Shown: positions 10,791 to 18,276 of the stretch, in pieces
Position numbering within the stretch: position 1 is the first letter of the stretch
Layout: each line of letters starts with the position of its first letter
Source of the DNA: Candidatus Woykebacteria bacterium RBG_13_40_15
GTDB lineage: Bacteria; Patescibacteria; Microgenomatia; Woykebacterales; RBG-16-39-9b
Length of the DNA stretch: 38,563 nt
Direction of reading: 5' to 3'
Assembly: GCA_001816655.1 (NCBI GenBank)
Contig: MHCP01000011.1
Coordinates: 1 to 38,563 of the forward strand
Notes under the pieces: generated by a model
What the model was told of the DNA's origin: nothing
The model's input: the letters and a program-made list of their open reading frames with translations, nothing else
Databases searched by the model: none
Program-made: the position numbers and the translations under genes

Positions 10791-13052
10791 ATGAAAGAAA
10801 CAATTTCAATTTTGGCTACTAAAACGATACAAATCGGGCTTGTACTTTTAGCTTTTTTGATTCCAATTTTTTTCCTACCGACAACTAGCGAATTTTATAA
10901 TTTCAACAAAGTAACGCTTCTCGTAATCGGCACTTTCTTCCTTCTATTTGTATGGGGAATAAAGATGGTGGCAGAACAGCGGGTACGGATAACAACTACC
11001 CCACTTGATATTCCGCTACTTCTTTTCCTTGGAGCATTTGTTTTAGCTACGCTTTTTTCGATTGATCCTGTGGTTTCTTTTATTGGTGCTCACCCGGTGT
11101 TTTTTGGATCGCTGCTCTCAGTAGCAGCTCTTATCATACTTTACTTTTTAGCTGTGGTTCATCTTGATAGCACTTATAGAAGTGCTCTTTTGGTTGCCTT
11201 TGCGGCATCTGCCACGGTTTTAGCTGCCTGCCTAATCGCTTATTACTTTGGGCATCCCCTGCTTTCGCAGTCATGGGCAAAAGCGAGAAACTGGACTCCA
11301 GCTGGCAATCTTGATTCTTTAGCTTTCTTCCTGGCAATCGCTTCGCTTCTAACAGCCTCACTTGCTGTCTTTACAAAACAGCAAATTATGAAGTACATAT
11401 TATTTGTTCTAGTAGCTATACAAATAGTAGCTTTAATTTTGATAAATAGCCTCTTTTCTTATATAGCCATCGCTACAGGAATTGCCTTCATAGTGTTATT
11501 TTTAACCCAAGTTAAACTAAATCAAGACGACAAGATTGGACTCATTATAATTTCGGTTATTGCTGTAGTTTTAGCGGTTTTAGTAAATGTAAGCCCACTT
11601 GGCGATTCAATAATAAAGCCGCTTATTGCGGGCAGTGACAAGAATGTCTCTATTACTAAACCGATACGGCTCCCATTGCAAGCTGCTTGGCAATCAAGCG
11701 CCTCCTCCCTAACAATTAGGCCAATTTTTGGCAGTGGGCCGGGAACTTTTGGGACAATTTTCCCTTCATTCAAACCAATCTCACTGAATGCGGTTAATAC
11801 AAATAATGTTTGGAATATAAGATTTGACCAGCCCAATAGCGGCCTACTTGATATTTTAGCTTCGACAGGAGCGGTAGGAATAATTGCTTTTCTAATTTTG
11901 GCTTTCGTTCTTTTGAGGGTTTTAATTTCATTTTCTAATAAGTCGGAGCTTGTGCGTAGCAATCCCTTTGTAATATTTTTACAAGCATCGCTAGTCGTCT
12001 TCCTTTTCGGTCTTATCTTCTTTGATTTTTCAGTGATTACTGCTTGTGCCTTCTTTTTAATTACAGCTGCTTTCTTTACCCTTGTTCGTGATTGGGGGTC
12101 AAACCTAGCAAGTGAAGTTGATCTTGAGCTGGTAACTTTGAAGGCGGGGGCAATAAGAGCTGTCAGCGCAGACGAAAAAGCTAGGCCAAATTCCTTTGCG
12201 TGGGTTATATTTATTCCCGCAGTGCTTTTATTCGTCGGGGTGATATTTCTTTCCTGGAAAACATATCAAGCTGAATTTTATTACCGAAAGGCAATCGTAG
12301 CATTTAATGACAACAAAGCTGACGAAACCAGGAAGGAATTAATCGCCGCTATAAAGGCAAACACCTACCGGGACACTTATCACCGGGCCCTTCTGGTCAC
12401 CGATCTAGCTATCGCCCAGGCATTAAATAGGAAGGGCGATCTGTCTCAAAACGAGCAAAATACCCTTGCCGCCCTGGTTACTGAAGCAATAGCTCAAGGA
12501 AAGATAATAACAGGTTATGAAGGTAGTGGACTAGGCGTATTTCAAATAAAGAAAGTACCAGGCACCTCTAGTTATAATGTAGCAAATTGGGAAAGTCTAG
12601 CTAATGTTTATGCTAATATTGGGGGAAACTTAAGAAACGACGCCTCTGTCCACGCTATTAATACTTTCTCACAAGCCGTCAGGCTAGACTCAACCAACCC
12701 AAGGCTCTACGAAGCTTTAGGAAATGTTTACTTTAACCTGGGAGACGTAGATAATGCCATAAAAAACTTTGAACTAGCTACCTCAGCAAAAGTTGACTAC
12801 GCGTCAGCCCATTACAACCTGGCACAAAGCTTGAAGAGAAAAGGAGACAATCCAGCTAGGGTTGTAAATGAGCTTTCATATACATTGCAAATCTTAAAGA
12901 ACAACAATGAGAAAAGCAGTGTAATTAATCAAGTACAAAAAGAACTAGATGAAGCACAGAAAGAATTGGAAAAGGCTCAGCAAAAAGCCCAAACCCAAAA
13001 GCCAGCTTCTACAATTACTCCAACTGCTAGCCCAAGTGTAGCTCCTAAATAA
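10791..13052 (+). CDS. O-antigen ligase/polymerase-like membrane protein with C-terminal TPRs
   Basis: A 753-aa protein. The first ~450 residues are strongly hydrophobic with about ten or more membrane helices. The periplasmic-loop motif IFGSGPGTFGTIFP is typical of the Wzy_C/WaaL ligase superfamily, which joins or extends undecaprenyl-linked glycans at the outer face of the membrane. A further helix at about 470-490 precedes TPRs (about residues 620-710: NPRLYEALGNVYFNLGDVDNAIKNFELA, then ASAHYNLAQSLKRKGD). A charged coiled coil (KELDEAQKELEKAQQK) and a T/P-rich tail end the protein. As the organism is probably a monoderm-like CPR cell, an O-antigen substrate is unlikely; S-layer or cell-wall glycan transfer is the better guess. 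The gene stands alone behind its own promoter. Confidence 0.75.
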   Translation: MKETISILATKTIQIGLVLLAFLIPIFFLPTTSEFYNFNKVTLLVIGTFFLLFVWGIKMVAEQRVRITTTPLDIPLLLFLGAFVLATLFSIDPVVSFIGAHPVFFGSLLSVAALIILYFLAVVHLDSTYRSALLVAFAASATVLAACLIAYYFGHPLLSQSWAKARNWTPAGNLDSLAFFLAIASLLTASLAVFTKQQIMKYILFVLVAIQIVALILINSLFSYIAIATGIAFIVLFLTQVKLNQDDKIGLIIISVIAVVLAVLVNVSPLGDSIIKPLIAGSDKNVSITKPIRLPLQAAWQSSASSLTIRPIFGSGPGTFGTIFPSFKPISLNAVNTNNVWNIRFDQPNSGLLDILASTGAVGIIAFLILAFVLLRVLISFSNKSELVRSNPFVIFLQASLVVFLFGLIFFDFSVITACAFFLITAAFFTLVRDWGSNLASEVDLELVTLKAGAIRAVSADEKARPNSFAWVIFIPAVLLFVGVIFLSWKTYQAEFYYRKAIVAFNDNKADETRKELIAAIKANTYRDTYHRALLVTDLAIAQALNRKGDLSQNEQNTLAALVTEAIAQGKIITGYEGSGLGVFQIKKVPGTSSYNVANWESLANVYANIGGNLRNDASVHAINTFSQAVRLDSTNPRLYEALGNVYFNLGDVDNAIKNFELATSAKVDYASAHYNLAQSLKRKGDNPARVVNELSYTLQILKNNNEKSSVINQVQKELDEAQKELEKAQQKAQTQKPASTITPTASPSVAPK

Positions 13053-13107
13053 TTCACTAGGTAGATTGATTTACAGTTGAATCTTGTGAGGTTACCCACC
13101 GTACAAG

Positions 13108-13184
13108 TGGTGGACCTGGACGGATTTGAACCGTCGACCTCGCCCGTGCGAGGGGCGCGCTCTGGCCAACTGAGCTACAGGCCC
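13108..13184 (-). tRNA. tRNA-Ala (anticodon CGC)
   Basis: The complementary strand folds as a full cloverleaf with acceptor GGGCCTG/CAGGTCC, D-arm GCTCAGTTGGCCAGAGC, anticodon loop CTCGCAC between CGCCC and GGGCG, T-loop TTCAAAT and an encoded CCA (13108-13110). Anticodon CGC reads GCG. The G3-U70 pair, the main alanine identity element, is present. Confidence 0.95.
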
Positions 13185-13234
13185 GCAGTAGACACTTAAG
13201 GAAAGTTGAACCCTTAACCCTTCCTATACCAATT

Positions 13235-13310
13235 TGGTGGACCCAGCCGGACTTGAACCGGCAACCTCTTCCATGCCATGGAAGCGCTCTACCAATTGAG
13301 CCATGGGCCC
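13235..13310 (-). tRNA. tRNA-Ala (anticodon GGC)
   Basis: A second cloverleaf on the minus strand, 50 bp upstream of the other in transcription order. Acceptor GGGCCCA/TGGGTCC, anticodon loop ATGGCAT between CTTCC and GGAAG, T-loop TTCAAGT, CCA encoded at 13235-13237. Anticodon GGC reads GCC/GCU. G3-U70 is again present. The two genes are probably co-transcribed. Confidence 0.95.
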
Positions 13311-13464
13311 AAATTGTTACGGGGCTGCAACTAATACTACCGACAGGCAAATAATTGCGACACAGGCCCACGTTAGTTTATAGTTTAGGACCAAAGAGCA
13401 CAACGAATTTTACCAAGAATTAAACTTAACCTCAAGTGACTATCTTTAACCTTATATCTTAGCC

Positions 13465-14496
13465 TTAAATCTTTCTAATCAGTTCGTCTTGCAAAGTCCT
13501 TATACCCTCCCCACTCATGGCAGAGATAGGTAATACTTTGATCTTCTTATTTTTAAATTGAGATATTTTGTTCTTTAAATCATCATCGGTAAGTAGATCA
13601 ATCTTAGTCAAAATGATAATTTGTGGTTTATCTACTAATTCTTTAGAGTGAGACGACAGTTCATTATTTATAATTGTAAGTTTTAAGGTTGGGTTTTCCT
13701 CTTCGGCCGAGATTAAATGAAGCAGAAGTTTAGTTCTTTCAACATGCCTAAGAAATAGATCACCTAACCCCTTGCCCTTCGAAGCTCCTTCTATCAAACC
13801 AGGAATATCAGCCAAAACTAGCTCTTTTCCGTAGCCTGCCCCCCGAAGCCTTGGCGAAGGGGGGTGGTGCATAACCCCTAAGTTTGGCTCCAGTGTTGTA
13901 AAAGGGTAAGAGGCAATTTTAGGAGTAGCAGAAGTTAATTTTGATAAAAGTGTGCTTTTTCCGGCATTTGGAAGACCTATCAACCCAACATCGGCCAAAA
14001 GTTTCAACTCTAGCACCAATTCAATTTCTTGTCCTTCTTCCCCCGGTTCGTGCCACCGCCATAAATCTTTCTCGCTATATCCTTCTGATATCTTAGATCT
14101 TAGATCTGATTTCTTAATATGGGCATTTCCCCGACCGCCTTTTCCACCTTTGACTATCATTACCTTTTCTCCTACGCGAGTTAAATCTGCAAAAAGATGT
14201 CCTTGGTTGTCAGTTACCTTCGTCCCAGCTGGCACTGATAGAAACAAGGTGCTGCCTGCTGCTCCTTTCTTATGCTTTTCCGCACCTCGAGCGCCGTCAG
14301 TAGCCTTGAAATCCTTCTTATAACGATACGGGAGTAGCGTGGTTAGGTTTTTATCAACCGCTAGATAAACATCACCGCCAGCTCCTCCATCACCACCGTC
14401 CGGTGGTCCAAGGCTTCGTCGCCCTTGCTTCGCGAAGGAGACAGCGCCGCTACCTCCCTTTCCTGCTTTAACTTTTAGCCTAACGTAATCAATCAT
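13465..14496 (-). CDS. obg: GTPase Obg (ribosome-associated), with repeat-derived insertions
   Basis: A 343-aa protein. The N-terminal glycine-rich Obg fold (FAKQGRRSLGPPDGGDGGAGG) covers about residues 1-160. The GTPase domain follows with G1 GLPNAGKS, switch region YPFTTLEPNLGV, G3 DIPG, G4 TKID (a variant of NKxD) and G5 SAMSGEG. The C-terminal OCT domain is absent, as in many short Obgs. Obg binds the 50S subunit and acts in late assembly and stress control. Two stretches are longer than usual: SDLRSKISEGYSEKDLWRW in the Obg domain, and HHPPSPRLRGAGYGK between NLGVM and ELVLADIPG. Both coincide with repetitive DNA (14088-14109 and 13834-13866). The ATG at 14496 fits the conserved Obg start (MIDYVRLKVKAGKGG). 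Confidence 0.95.
   Translation of the reverse strand: MIDYVRLKVKAGKGGSGAVSFAKQGRRSLGPPDGGDGGAGGDVYLAVDKNLTTLLPYRYKKDFKATDGARGAEKHKKGAAGSTLFLSVPAGTKVTDNQGHLFADLTRVGEKVMIVKGGKGGRGNAHIKKSDLRSKISEGYSEKDLWRWHEPGEEGQEIELVLELKLLADVGLIGLPNAGKSTLLSKLTSATPKIASYPFTTLEPNLGVMHHPPSPRLRGAGYGKELVLADIPGLIEGASKGKGLGDLFLRHVERTKLLLHLISAEEENPTLKLTIINNELSSHSKELVDKPQIIILTKIDLLTDDDLKNKISQFKNKKIKVLPISAMSGEGIRTLQDELIRKI
13834..13866. repeat. C6/G6-armed dispersed repeat inside obg
   Basis: CCCCCC (13839-13844) and GGGGGG (13859-13864) bracket GAAGCCTTGGCGAA. The GC-rich near-palindrome is in frame and encodes PPSPRLRGA on the obg strand. It sits at a surface loop between switch regions, where other Obg proteins have only a few residues. 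Insertion of a dispersed repeat is the inference. Confidence 0.6.
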
Positions 14497-14591
14497 ATTT
14501 ATAAATTTAGAATGCAGAATTAAGAATTTTAAGATTCAGATTAATCTTAACTAAAAGTAACAATAATTGCATTATGTTAAAATTAAGTTGT

Positions 14592-15311
14592 ATGAGAAAA
14601 ACATTTCAAAAAGCTATTCTCATAACAATAGTACTTGTTTTTAGCTTTTTACTTCCTGCCTTGCCGGCAGGCAGGTTTAATTTTTACTTAAACTCTGTTT
14701 ACGCTTTTCAGCAAAGCTCAACTAATTACCAACTAGAAGGTGATTTTAATATCTTTTCTGGTTCAAAAAGCTCTAGTAATTATAGCCTTACCGACACCGG
14801 CGGTGGCTTGGGACCAGGGGCTGGTACTTCTGAAAATTATGGTATAGGCGCTGGTTTTCAATATGTCCTGGCAAAGTCGCCAAATATTGCCTTTACTATC
14901 TCCAAAAATTTAATTGATTTAAACGTACTTTCTGAAGCTTCAATTTCGAAGGATACTTTAGATCTTCTGGTTACAACAAGTCTATCTCGGGGCTACAAAG
15001 TTTATATAAGTGAGGACCATGATCTCCAAAGTGGAAGTAACACAATTGTTGTTTCAGACGGCACTATAAACGCTGGAGAGCAGGAATATGGGGTAGCTAC
15101 TGATAAAACTCTCCAAGATGTAGCTAACAGTGATTGTACTGAAAATGATTCTATTTCTGCAATTACTACCTCAAACCAAAGCGTTGCATCAGCAACTACT
15201 GATGTTACGGGAGATCCAACGCAGCTTTGCTTTGCCGCTTCAAAGACTGGTAGCACGCCGGCCGGAAGTTATAGTCACACAGTAACATTTATAATTGTCG
15301 GTAATTTTTAA
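14592..15311 (+). CDS. Secreted protein with WxL-like C-terminal motif
   Basis: A 239-aa protein from the ATG at 14592. An earlier ATG at 14574 overlaps the likely -10 region (TTAACT 14547, CATTAT 14570), so 14592 is preferred. An N-terminal hydrophobic segment (AILITIVLVFSFLLPALPA) is a signal peptide. The mature part holds SSTNYQLEGDFNIFSGSKSS-type repeats, a beta-rich middle with two cysteines, and the end PAGSYSHTVTFIIVGNF. The neighbouring protein (15381) ends in the analogous SGIYSHIVTHITTGNF. The position and pattern recall the terminal YxxxITWxL motif of WxL cell-wall domains, with F or H in place of W. A DUF916-like gene two genes downstream supports this reading. The assignment is a hypothesis; secretion is well supported. 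Confidence 0.7.
   Translation: MRKTFQKAILITIVLVFSFLLPALPAGRFNFYLNSVYAFQQSSTNYQLEGDFNIFSGSKSSSNYSLTDTGGGLGPGAGTSENYGIGAGFQYVLAKSPNIAFTISKNLIDLNVLSEASISKDTLDLLVTTSLSRGYKVYISEDHDLQSGSNTIVVSDGTINAGEQEYGVATDKTLQDVANSDCTENDSISAITTSNQSVASATTDVTGDPTQLCFAASKTGSTPAGSYSHTVTFIIVGNF
14655..14675. repeat. CCTGCC...GGCAGG palindrome within the signal-peptide region
   Basis: CCTGCCTTGCC followed by GGCAGGCAGG is a near-perfect palindrome with one extra T. It is in frame and encodes LPALPAGR at the end of the signal peptide. Related arms occur at 32095-32112 and, shortened, at about 15448-15456. Confidence 0.55.
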
Positions 15312-15332
15312 TTGGTGTGTAAAACTAATTGC

Positions 15333-15362
15333 TTGACAGTCACCGTTCAAGTCTGAGATAAT
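15333..15362 (+). promoter_or_regulatory. Sigma70-type promoter of the two-gene WxL-like operon
   Basis: TTGACA (15333-15338), 18-bp spacer, GATAAT (15357-15362). Transcription would start near 15369, leaving a leader of only about 12 nt before the ATG at 15381. Confidence 0.65.
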
Positions 15363-15380
15363 TTCTTCAAGTTGATAAAA

Positions 15381-16448
15381 ATGAAAAAAATAGGAATAAA
15401 AATTGTTCTAGCTGTCTTTGTAGTCTCTCTTATCTTCCCCCTATTTGCCGGCAGGACTGAGAGTGCTAACTTAACCACAATGAGCGACACGATGAGCCGT
15501 CTTAAAATTAGCCAGAATTCAAATCACACAATTGTCTTTACCACCCCAACTGGTGTAGGTGCGGGAGAAAAAATCAAGGTTACTTTTTCCTCAGGTTTTG
15601 CATCGGGTTTAAATGGTGTAGATTTTGCTGACATGGACCTGGCAGATGATGGGAGTGACCTAGCTTTGGACGCCACTCCATCGGGAGCAACTTGGGGAGC
15701 AGCAGTTTCCACCAGAACTGTTACTTTTACATCTGGCACGGGAACCATCGTAGCAAGTTCTGTTATAACAATCGAAATTGGCACAAACGCTACTTACGGA
15801 GTGCCTGGAGACACGCAAATTGCTAACCCAGGAAGCTCTGGGAGTAACACAATAAATCTCGCTATAACAACCGCCGCTGATGCTGATATAGATACAGGAA
15901 GTCTAGCTGTAGCTATCATGGATGAGGATCAGATAACAGTTTCAGCAACAGTCAATCCAACCATTACCTCAGAATTACTTGATAGCGGTAATAATCCGGT
16001 TAGTACATGTGGTTTAGGCACTCTAACAACAGCCTCAGTTAGCGGATGTATATACAAAAATAGAGTTAATACGAATGCTACCAGCGGATACAGTGCAACA
16101 ATAGTTGAAAATGGTAACCTATGCAATCCTTCAGTTGCTGTTTGTACATATAATATAACTGACGTTGCTGATGGAGCCGTAAGCACTGCAGATTCTACTG
16201 ATGAATACGGAGTTTCGACAAGCGACGCGAACGCAACCGGAATAACTGCTGATTACGACGGTACTTGCGGAACCGGGGCGACTGAAGATGCATCTGCTAT
16301 TACTGGATCAGCCCAGATTTACGCAGATGAATCAAGCCCCCAAACAAATGATGACACAACACTCTGCCATTCAGCCGTTATTCTTGGTGCGACAGCTTCT
16401 GGTATTTACAGTCATATCGTAACTCATATTACAACAGGAAATTTTTAA
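15381..16448 (+). CDS. Secreted beta-rich protein, WxL-like C-terminus
   Basis: A 355-aa protein. The ATG at 15381 is preferred over an upstream in-frame TTG (15372) because the promoter predicts a start of transcription near 15369. The signal peptide is KIGIKIVLAVFVVSLIFPLFA. The mature N-terminus (TTMSDTMSRLKISQNSNHTI, then GVGAGEKIKVTFSSGF) looks like a beta-sandwich seen in CPR surface proteins. The C-terminal half has six cysteines and ends in ASGIYSHIVTHITTGNF, matching the end of the gene before it. It is followed after 3 nt by the DUF916-like gene, so the two are translated from one mRNA. The likely role is a cell-surface component held by that partner. Confidence 0.75.
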   Translation: MKKIGIKIVLAVFVVSLIFPLFAGRTESANLTTMSDTMSRLKISQNSNHTIVFTTPTGVGAGEKIKVTFSSGFASGLNGVDFADMDLADDGSDLALDATPSGATWGAAVSTRTVTFTSGTGTIVASSVITIEIGTNATYGVPGDTQIANPGSSGSNTINLAITTAADADIDTGSLAVAIMDEDQITVSATVNPTITSELLDSGNNPVSTCGLGTLTTASVSGCIYKNRVNTNATSGYSATIVENGNLCNPSVAVCTYNITDVADGAVSTADSTDEYGVSTSDANATGITADYDGTCGTGATEDASAITGSAQIYADESSPQTNDDTTLCHSAVILGATASGIYSHIVTHITTGNF

Positions 16449-16451
16449 TAA

Positions 16452-17468
16452 ATGAAAAAACTGCTCTTCGCTGCCATTTTTAATAAAAAAAACCTGCTTC
16501 TCACAATACCTGTTTTTGCTCTCTTTACCACCGCTGCTTTAGTAAAAGCCCAGACTGATCAACCAACTACCGGAGCCTTCGGTTTGGCCGTCTCTCCCCC
16601 AACCCTTTCTCTAACAATGAATCCAGGGGAAGTCAGAACAGAAAAGATTATTATTGAAAATGTAACCAATCAAGCGACTACATATTATCCAGAAAAAGAT
16701 GATTTTGTTGCTCCAAAAGATGAAAGCGGTACACCAACTTTTATCAGCGAGGAAAAAACTTCGAGTACTTACTCCTTATCGAAATGGCTTACTATCTCTA
16801 AGGCTTCAATTACTTTAGCTTCAAAAGAGAAGCAAGTAGTAGATGTGACAATTTCTGTTCCAGCAAACGCTGAACCATCTGGGCACTTTGGAGCGGTTTT
16901 GTTTGGAACCATTGCTCCCAATACAGAAGGGACTGGAACAGGTCTGCAGGGAAAGATAGGAACATTGATCTTGGTCAGAGTCGCGGGAGATGCCAAAGAA
17001 AATGGAGTCGTTGCTAGTTTCACAACTGACAAATCCATCTACCAAAAACCGCCTGTAAATTTTGTAAGTCGAATAAGAAACCTTGGCAACGTCCACTTTG
17101 CACCAAGTGGTGAAATAGTTATCAAGGACATGTTCGGCAGAAAAATTGATTCTCTCAAAGTAAATGATGTCGCTGGTAATGTCTTGCCAGATAGCGTTAG
17201 GAAGTTTGAAAATAAGTGGGAAAAGTCTGTCCTCCCCGGCCTTTATAAAGCCGAACTACTTTTATCTTACGGTACTCCGCAGAAGAGTCTTACGGCAAGC
17301 GTATCCTTTTGGATCCTACCGTGGGTACAAATTTTGATCGGTTTGGCAATCTTGGTGGTAGTAATTCTCCTACTTGTTCTGGGAATGAAGCGCTACAACC
17401 GTTATATCGTCTCAAAAGCGGAAAATAAAGAAACGCCTACCTCCACCCCACCGACTGTTCAATGGTAA
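16452..17468 (+). CDS. DUF916/DUF3324-like (WxL-interacting) membrane-anchored protein
   Basis: A 338-aa protein with signal peptide (residues 1-33), a first beta-sandwich (about 42-165; LAVSPPTLSLTMNPGEV, HFGAVLFGTI), a second one (about 170-285; RIRNLGNVHFAPSGEIVIKD, LLPGLYKAELLL-like), one membrane helix (about 287-311, PWVQILIGLAILVVVILLLV) and a short basic tail. This order and length match the DUF916-DUF3324 proteins of Gram-positive WxL clusters, in which one domain binds peptidoglycan and the other binds WxL partners. The ATG lies 3 nt after the preceding stop, indicating translational coupling. The two upstream secreted proteins are the natural partners. Family call by pattern only. 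Confidence 0.75.
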   Translation: MKKLLFAAIFNKKNLLLTIPVFALFTTAALVKAQTDQPTTGAFGLAVSPPTLSLTMNPGEVRTEKIIIENVTNQATTYYPEKDDFVAPKDESGTPTFISEEKTSSTYSLSKWLTISKASITLASKEKQVVDVTISVPANAEPSGHFGAVLFGTIAPNTEGTGTGLQGKIGTLILVRVAGDAKENGVVASFTTDKSIYQKPPVNFVSRIRNLGNVHFAPSGEIVIKDMFGRKIDSLKVNDVAGNVLPDSVRKFENKWEKSVLPGLYKAELLLSYGTPQKSLTASVSFWILPWVQILIGLAILVVVILLLVLGMKRYNRYIVSKAENKETPTSTPPTVQW

Positions 17469-17501
17469 CAGCGCTCGACTTCAACATCCTATTTTCTCAA
17501 T

Positions 17502-17531
17502 TTGGTTCACCATAGTTAATTTTGATATAAT
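17502..17531 (+). promoter_or_regulatory. Promoter-like pair reading into the palindrome
   Basis: TTGGTT (17502-17507), 18-bp spacer and a consensus TATAAT (17526-17531). No plus-strand gene follows; the first transcribed feature would be the folded repeat at 17564-17636. It may be fortuitous. Confidence 0.3.
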
Positions 17532-17563
17532 CCAGCACACGATTCTTGCAGGTTCAGTGGAAT

Positions 17564-17636
17564 CCCGATACACATGGGCACTATGTACACACCTGGTGTG
17601 TACATAAACACCAAGAGTGTACATCACACAATCGGG
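17564..17636. repeat. REP-like palindromic element, 3' side of the RAYT gene
   Basis: Outer arms CCCGAT (17564-17569) and ATCGGG (17631-17636) enclose a perfect inverted repeat TGTACACACC / GGTGTGTACA around a single central base (17584-17604). A nearly identical palindrome stands on the other side of the transposase remnant at 18139-18159. Paired palindromes flanking a Y1 transposase gene are the hallmark of RAYT/REP systems. Confidence 0.75.
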
Positions 17637-18102
17637 TTAGTCGAAGAGATGGTGTTTTAAGATTTCGAGGCTTTTAGCGTAGTCTGCCTGGTCTAAAGTA
17701 AATCTTTCATAATCTGCATTTGTTTTGAAATAAGACATTACGCTCTGCAATTCAATCGGCACCAACTCAGAGCTCTTCCCTGCCTCTAGATTCAAATACC
17801 TTGGGTAAGAAGACCAGGGGTAATTTCTTAAATCAACTACCAAGTTTGACACCAACGGGTTTAAATGTATGATTTGGCATTAGACAGAAGGCAAGGATTT
17901 CTACTAACTGACCTTCGGGAAGCTTGTTAAAATTCTGTTTTGGTCGTGATAATCGATTATTAGTGGGGCGGTAGTAATGTGCTATTGTTTCAAGGAAGTG
18001 AGCGTAATCATGATCGCTTAGAAATATATTCCTTTTCTCAACTCCCCTATTAAACAGGTGATAAATTTCGTTTGTTACAAGCAAGGGCTTTCTTCTCGGC
18101 AT
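17637..18102 (-). pseudogene. RAYT (Y1/IS200-like REP-associated transposase), internally deleted and frameshifted
   Basis: The first 80 codons from 18102 give a typical RAYT N-terminus (MPRRKPLLVTNEIYHLFNRG, then LAFCLMPNH). At about 17870-17880 the frame breaks: LMPNH is joined directly to IHLNPLVSNLVVDLRNYPWSS in the +1 frame, which is the family C-terminus and runs to the stop at 17637. About 70 residues normally lie between these points, including the second His of the HUH pair and the helix with the catalytic Tyr. The product is therefore inactive as a transposase. One internal deletion explains everything. The gene is flanked by matching palindromes, one of which supplies its -35 element. 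Confidence 0.85.
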
Positions 18103-18114
18103 AATAATGCTTAT

Positions 18115-18144
18115 ATTATAAACCCTCTACCGCCTCTTGTACAC
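18115..18144 (-). promoter_or_regulatory. RAYT promoter with its -35 inside the palindrome
   Basis: On the minus strand TGTACA (18139-18144), 18-bp spacer, TATAAT (18115-18120). The -35 is the end of the palindrome arm, so a protein bound to the palindrome would block the promoter. The leader before the ATG at 18102 would be about 6 nt. Confidence 0.5.
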
Positions 18145-18159
18145 ACCTGGTGTGTGCAG
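18139..18159. repeat. Second RAYT-flanking palindrome
   Basis: TGTACACACC, one central base, GGTGTGTGCA: the same sequence as 17584-17604 with one substitution. A further GTGTGCATAGTGTAC follows at 18161-18175. Confidence 0.75.
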
Positions 18160-18194
18160 TGTGTGCATAGTGTACTACTTATCCTTTTTTACTT

Positions 18195-18234
18195 TTGACT
18201 TTTGACTTCAAATATGGTATAAAAAAGGTATAAT
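18195..18234 (+). promoter_or_regulatory. Promoter region of the recombinase-domain/fibre gene
   Basis: Two TTGACT boxes (18195-18200 and 18202-18207) lie in a repeated ACTTTTG stretch. The first is 17 bp from TATAAA (18218-18223). A consensus TATAAT follows at 18229-18234, 21 bp from the second box. Start sites near 18230-18242 would leave a 30-45 nt leader. Confidence 0.5.
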
Positions 18235-18261
18235 TATACGTTTGTGAGTTTGTTGGAAGCC

Positions 18262-18276
18262 TAGGACCTACCAATG
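18262..18276 (+). promoter_or_regulatory. Ribosome-binding site/start; 14-mer shared with the 36.09-kb RNA
   Basis: TAGGACCTACCAAT runs into the ATG at 18274. AGGA (18263-18266) is a Shine-Dalgarno about 7 nt before the start. The same 14 bases occur at 36082-36095, where the predicted transcript comes from the other strand and would be the exact complement. Confidence 0.6.

Noticed and set aside
13057..13371. Minus-strand frame of 104 codons
   Set aside because: It lies across the two tRNA-Ala genes; its GSIGRALPWHGRGCRFKSG-type peptide is the usual shadow of a tRNA.
13317..13375. A third tRNA after the alanine pair
   Set aside because: No T-arm or anticodon arm can be drawn.
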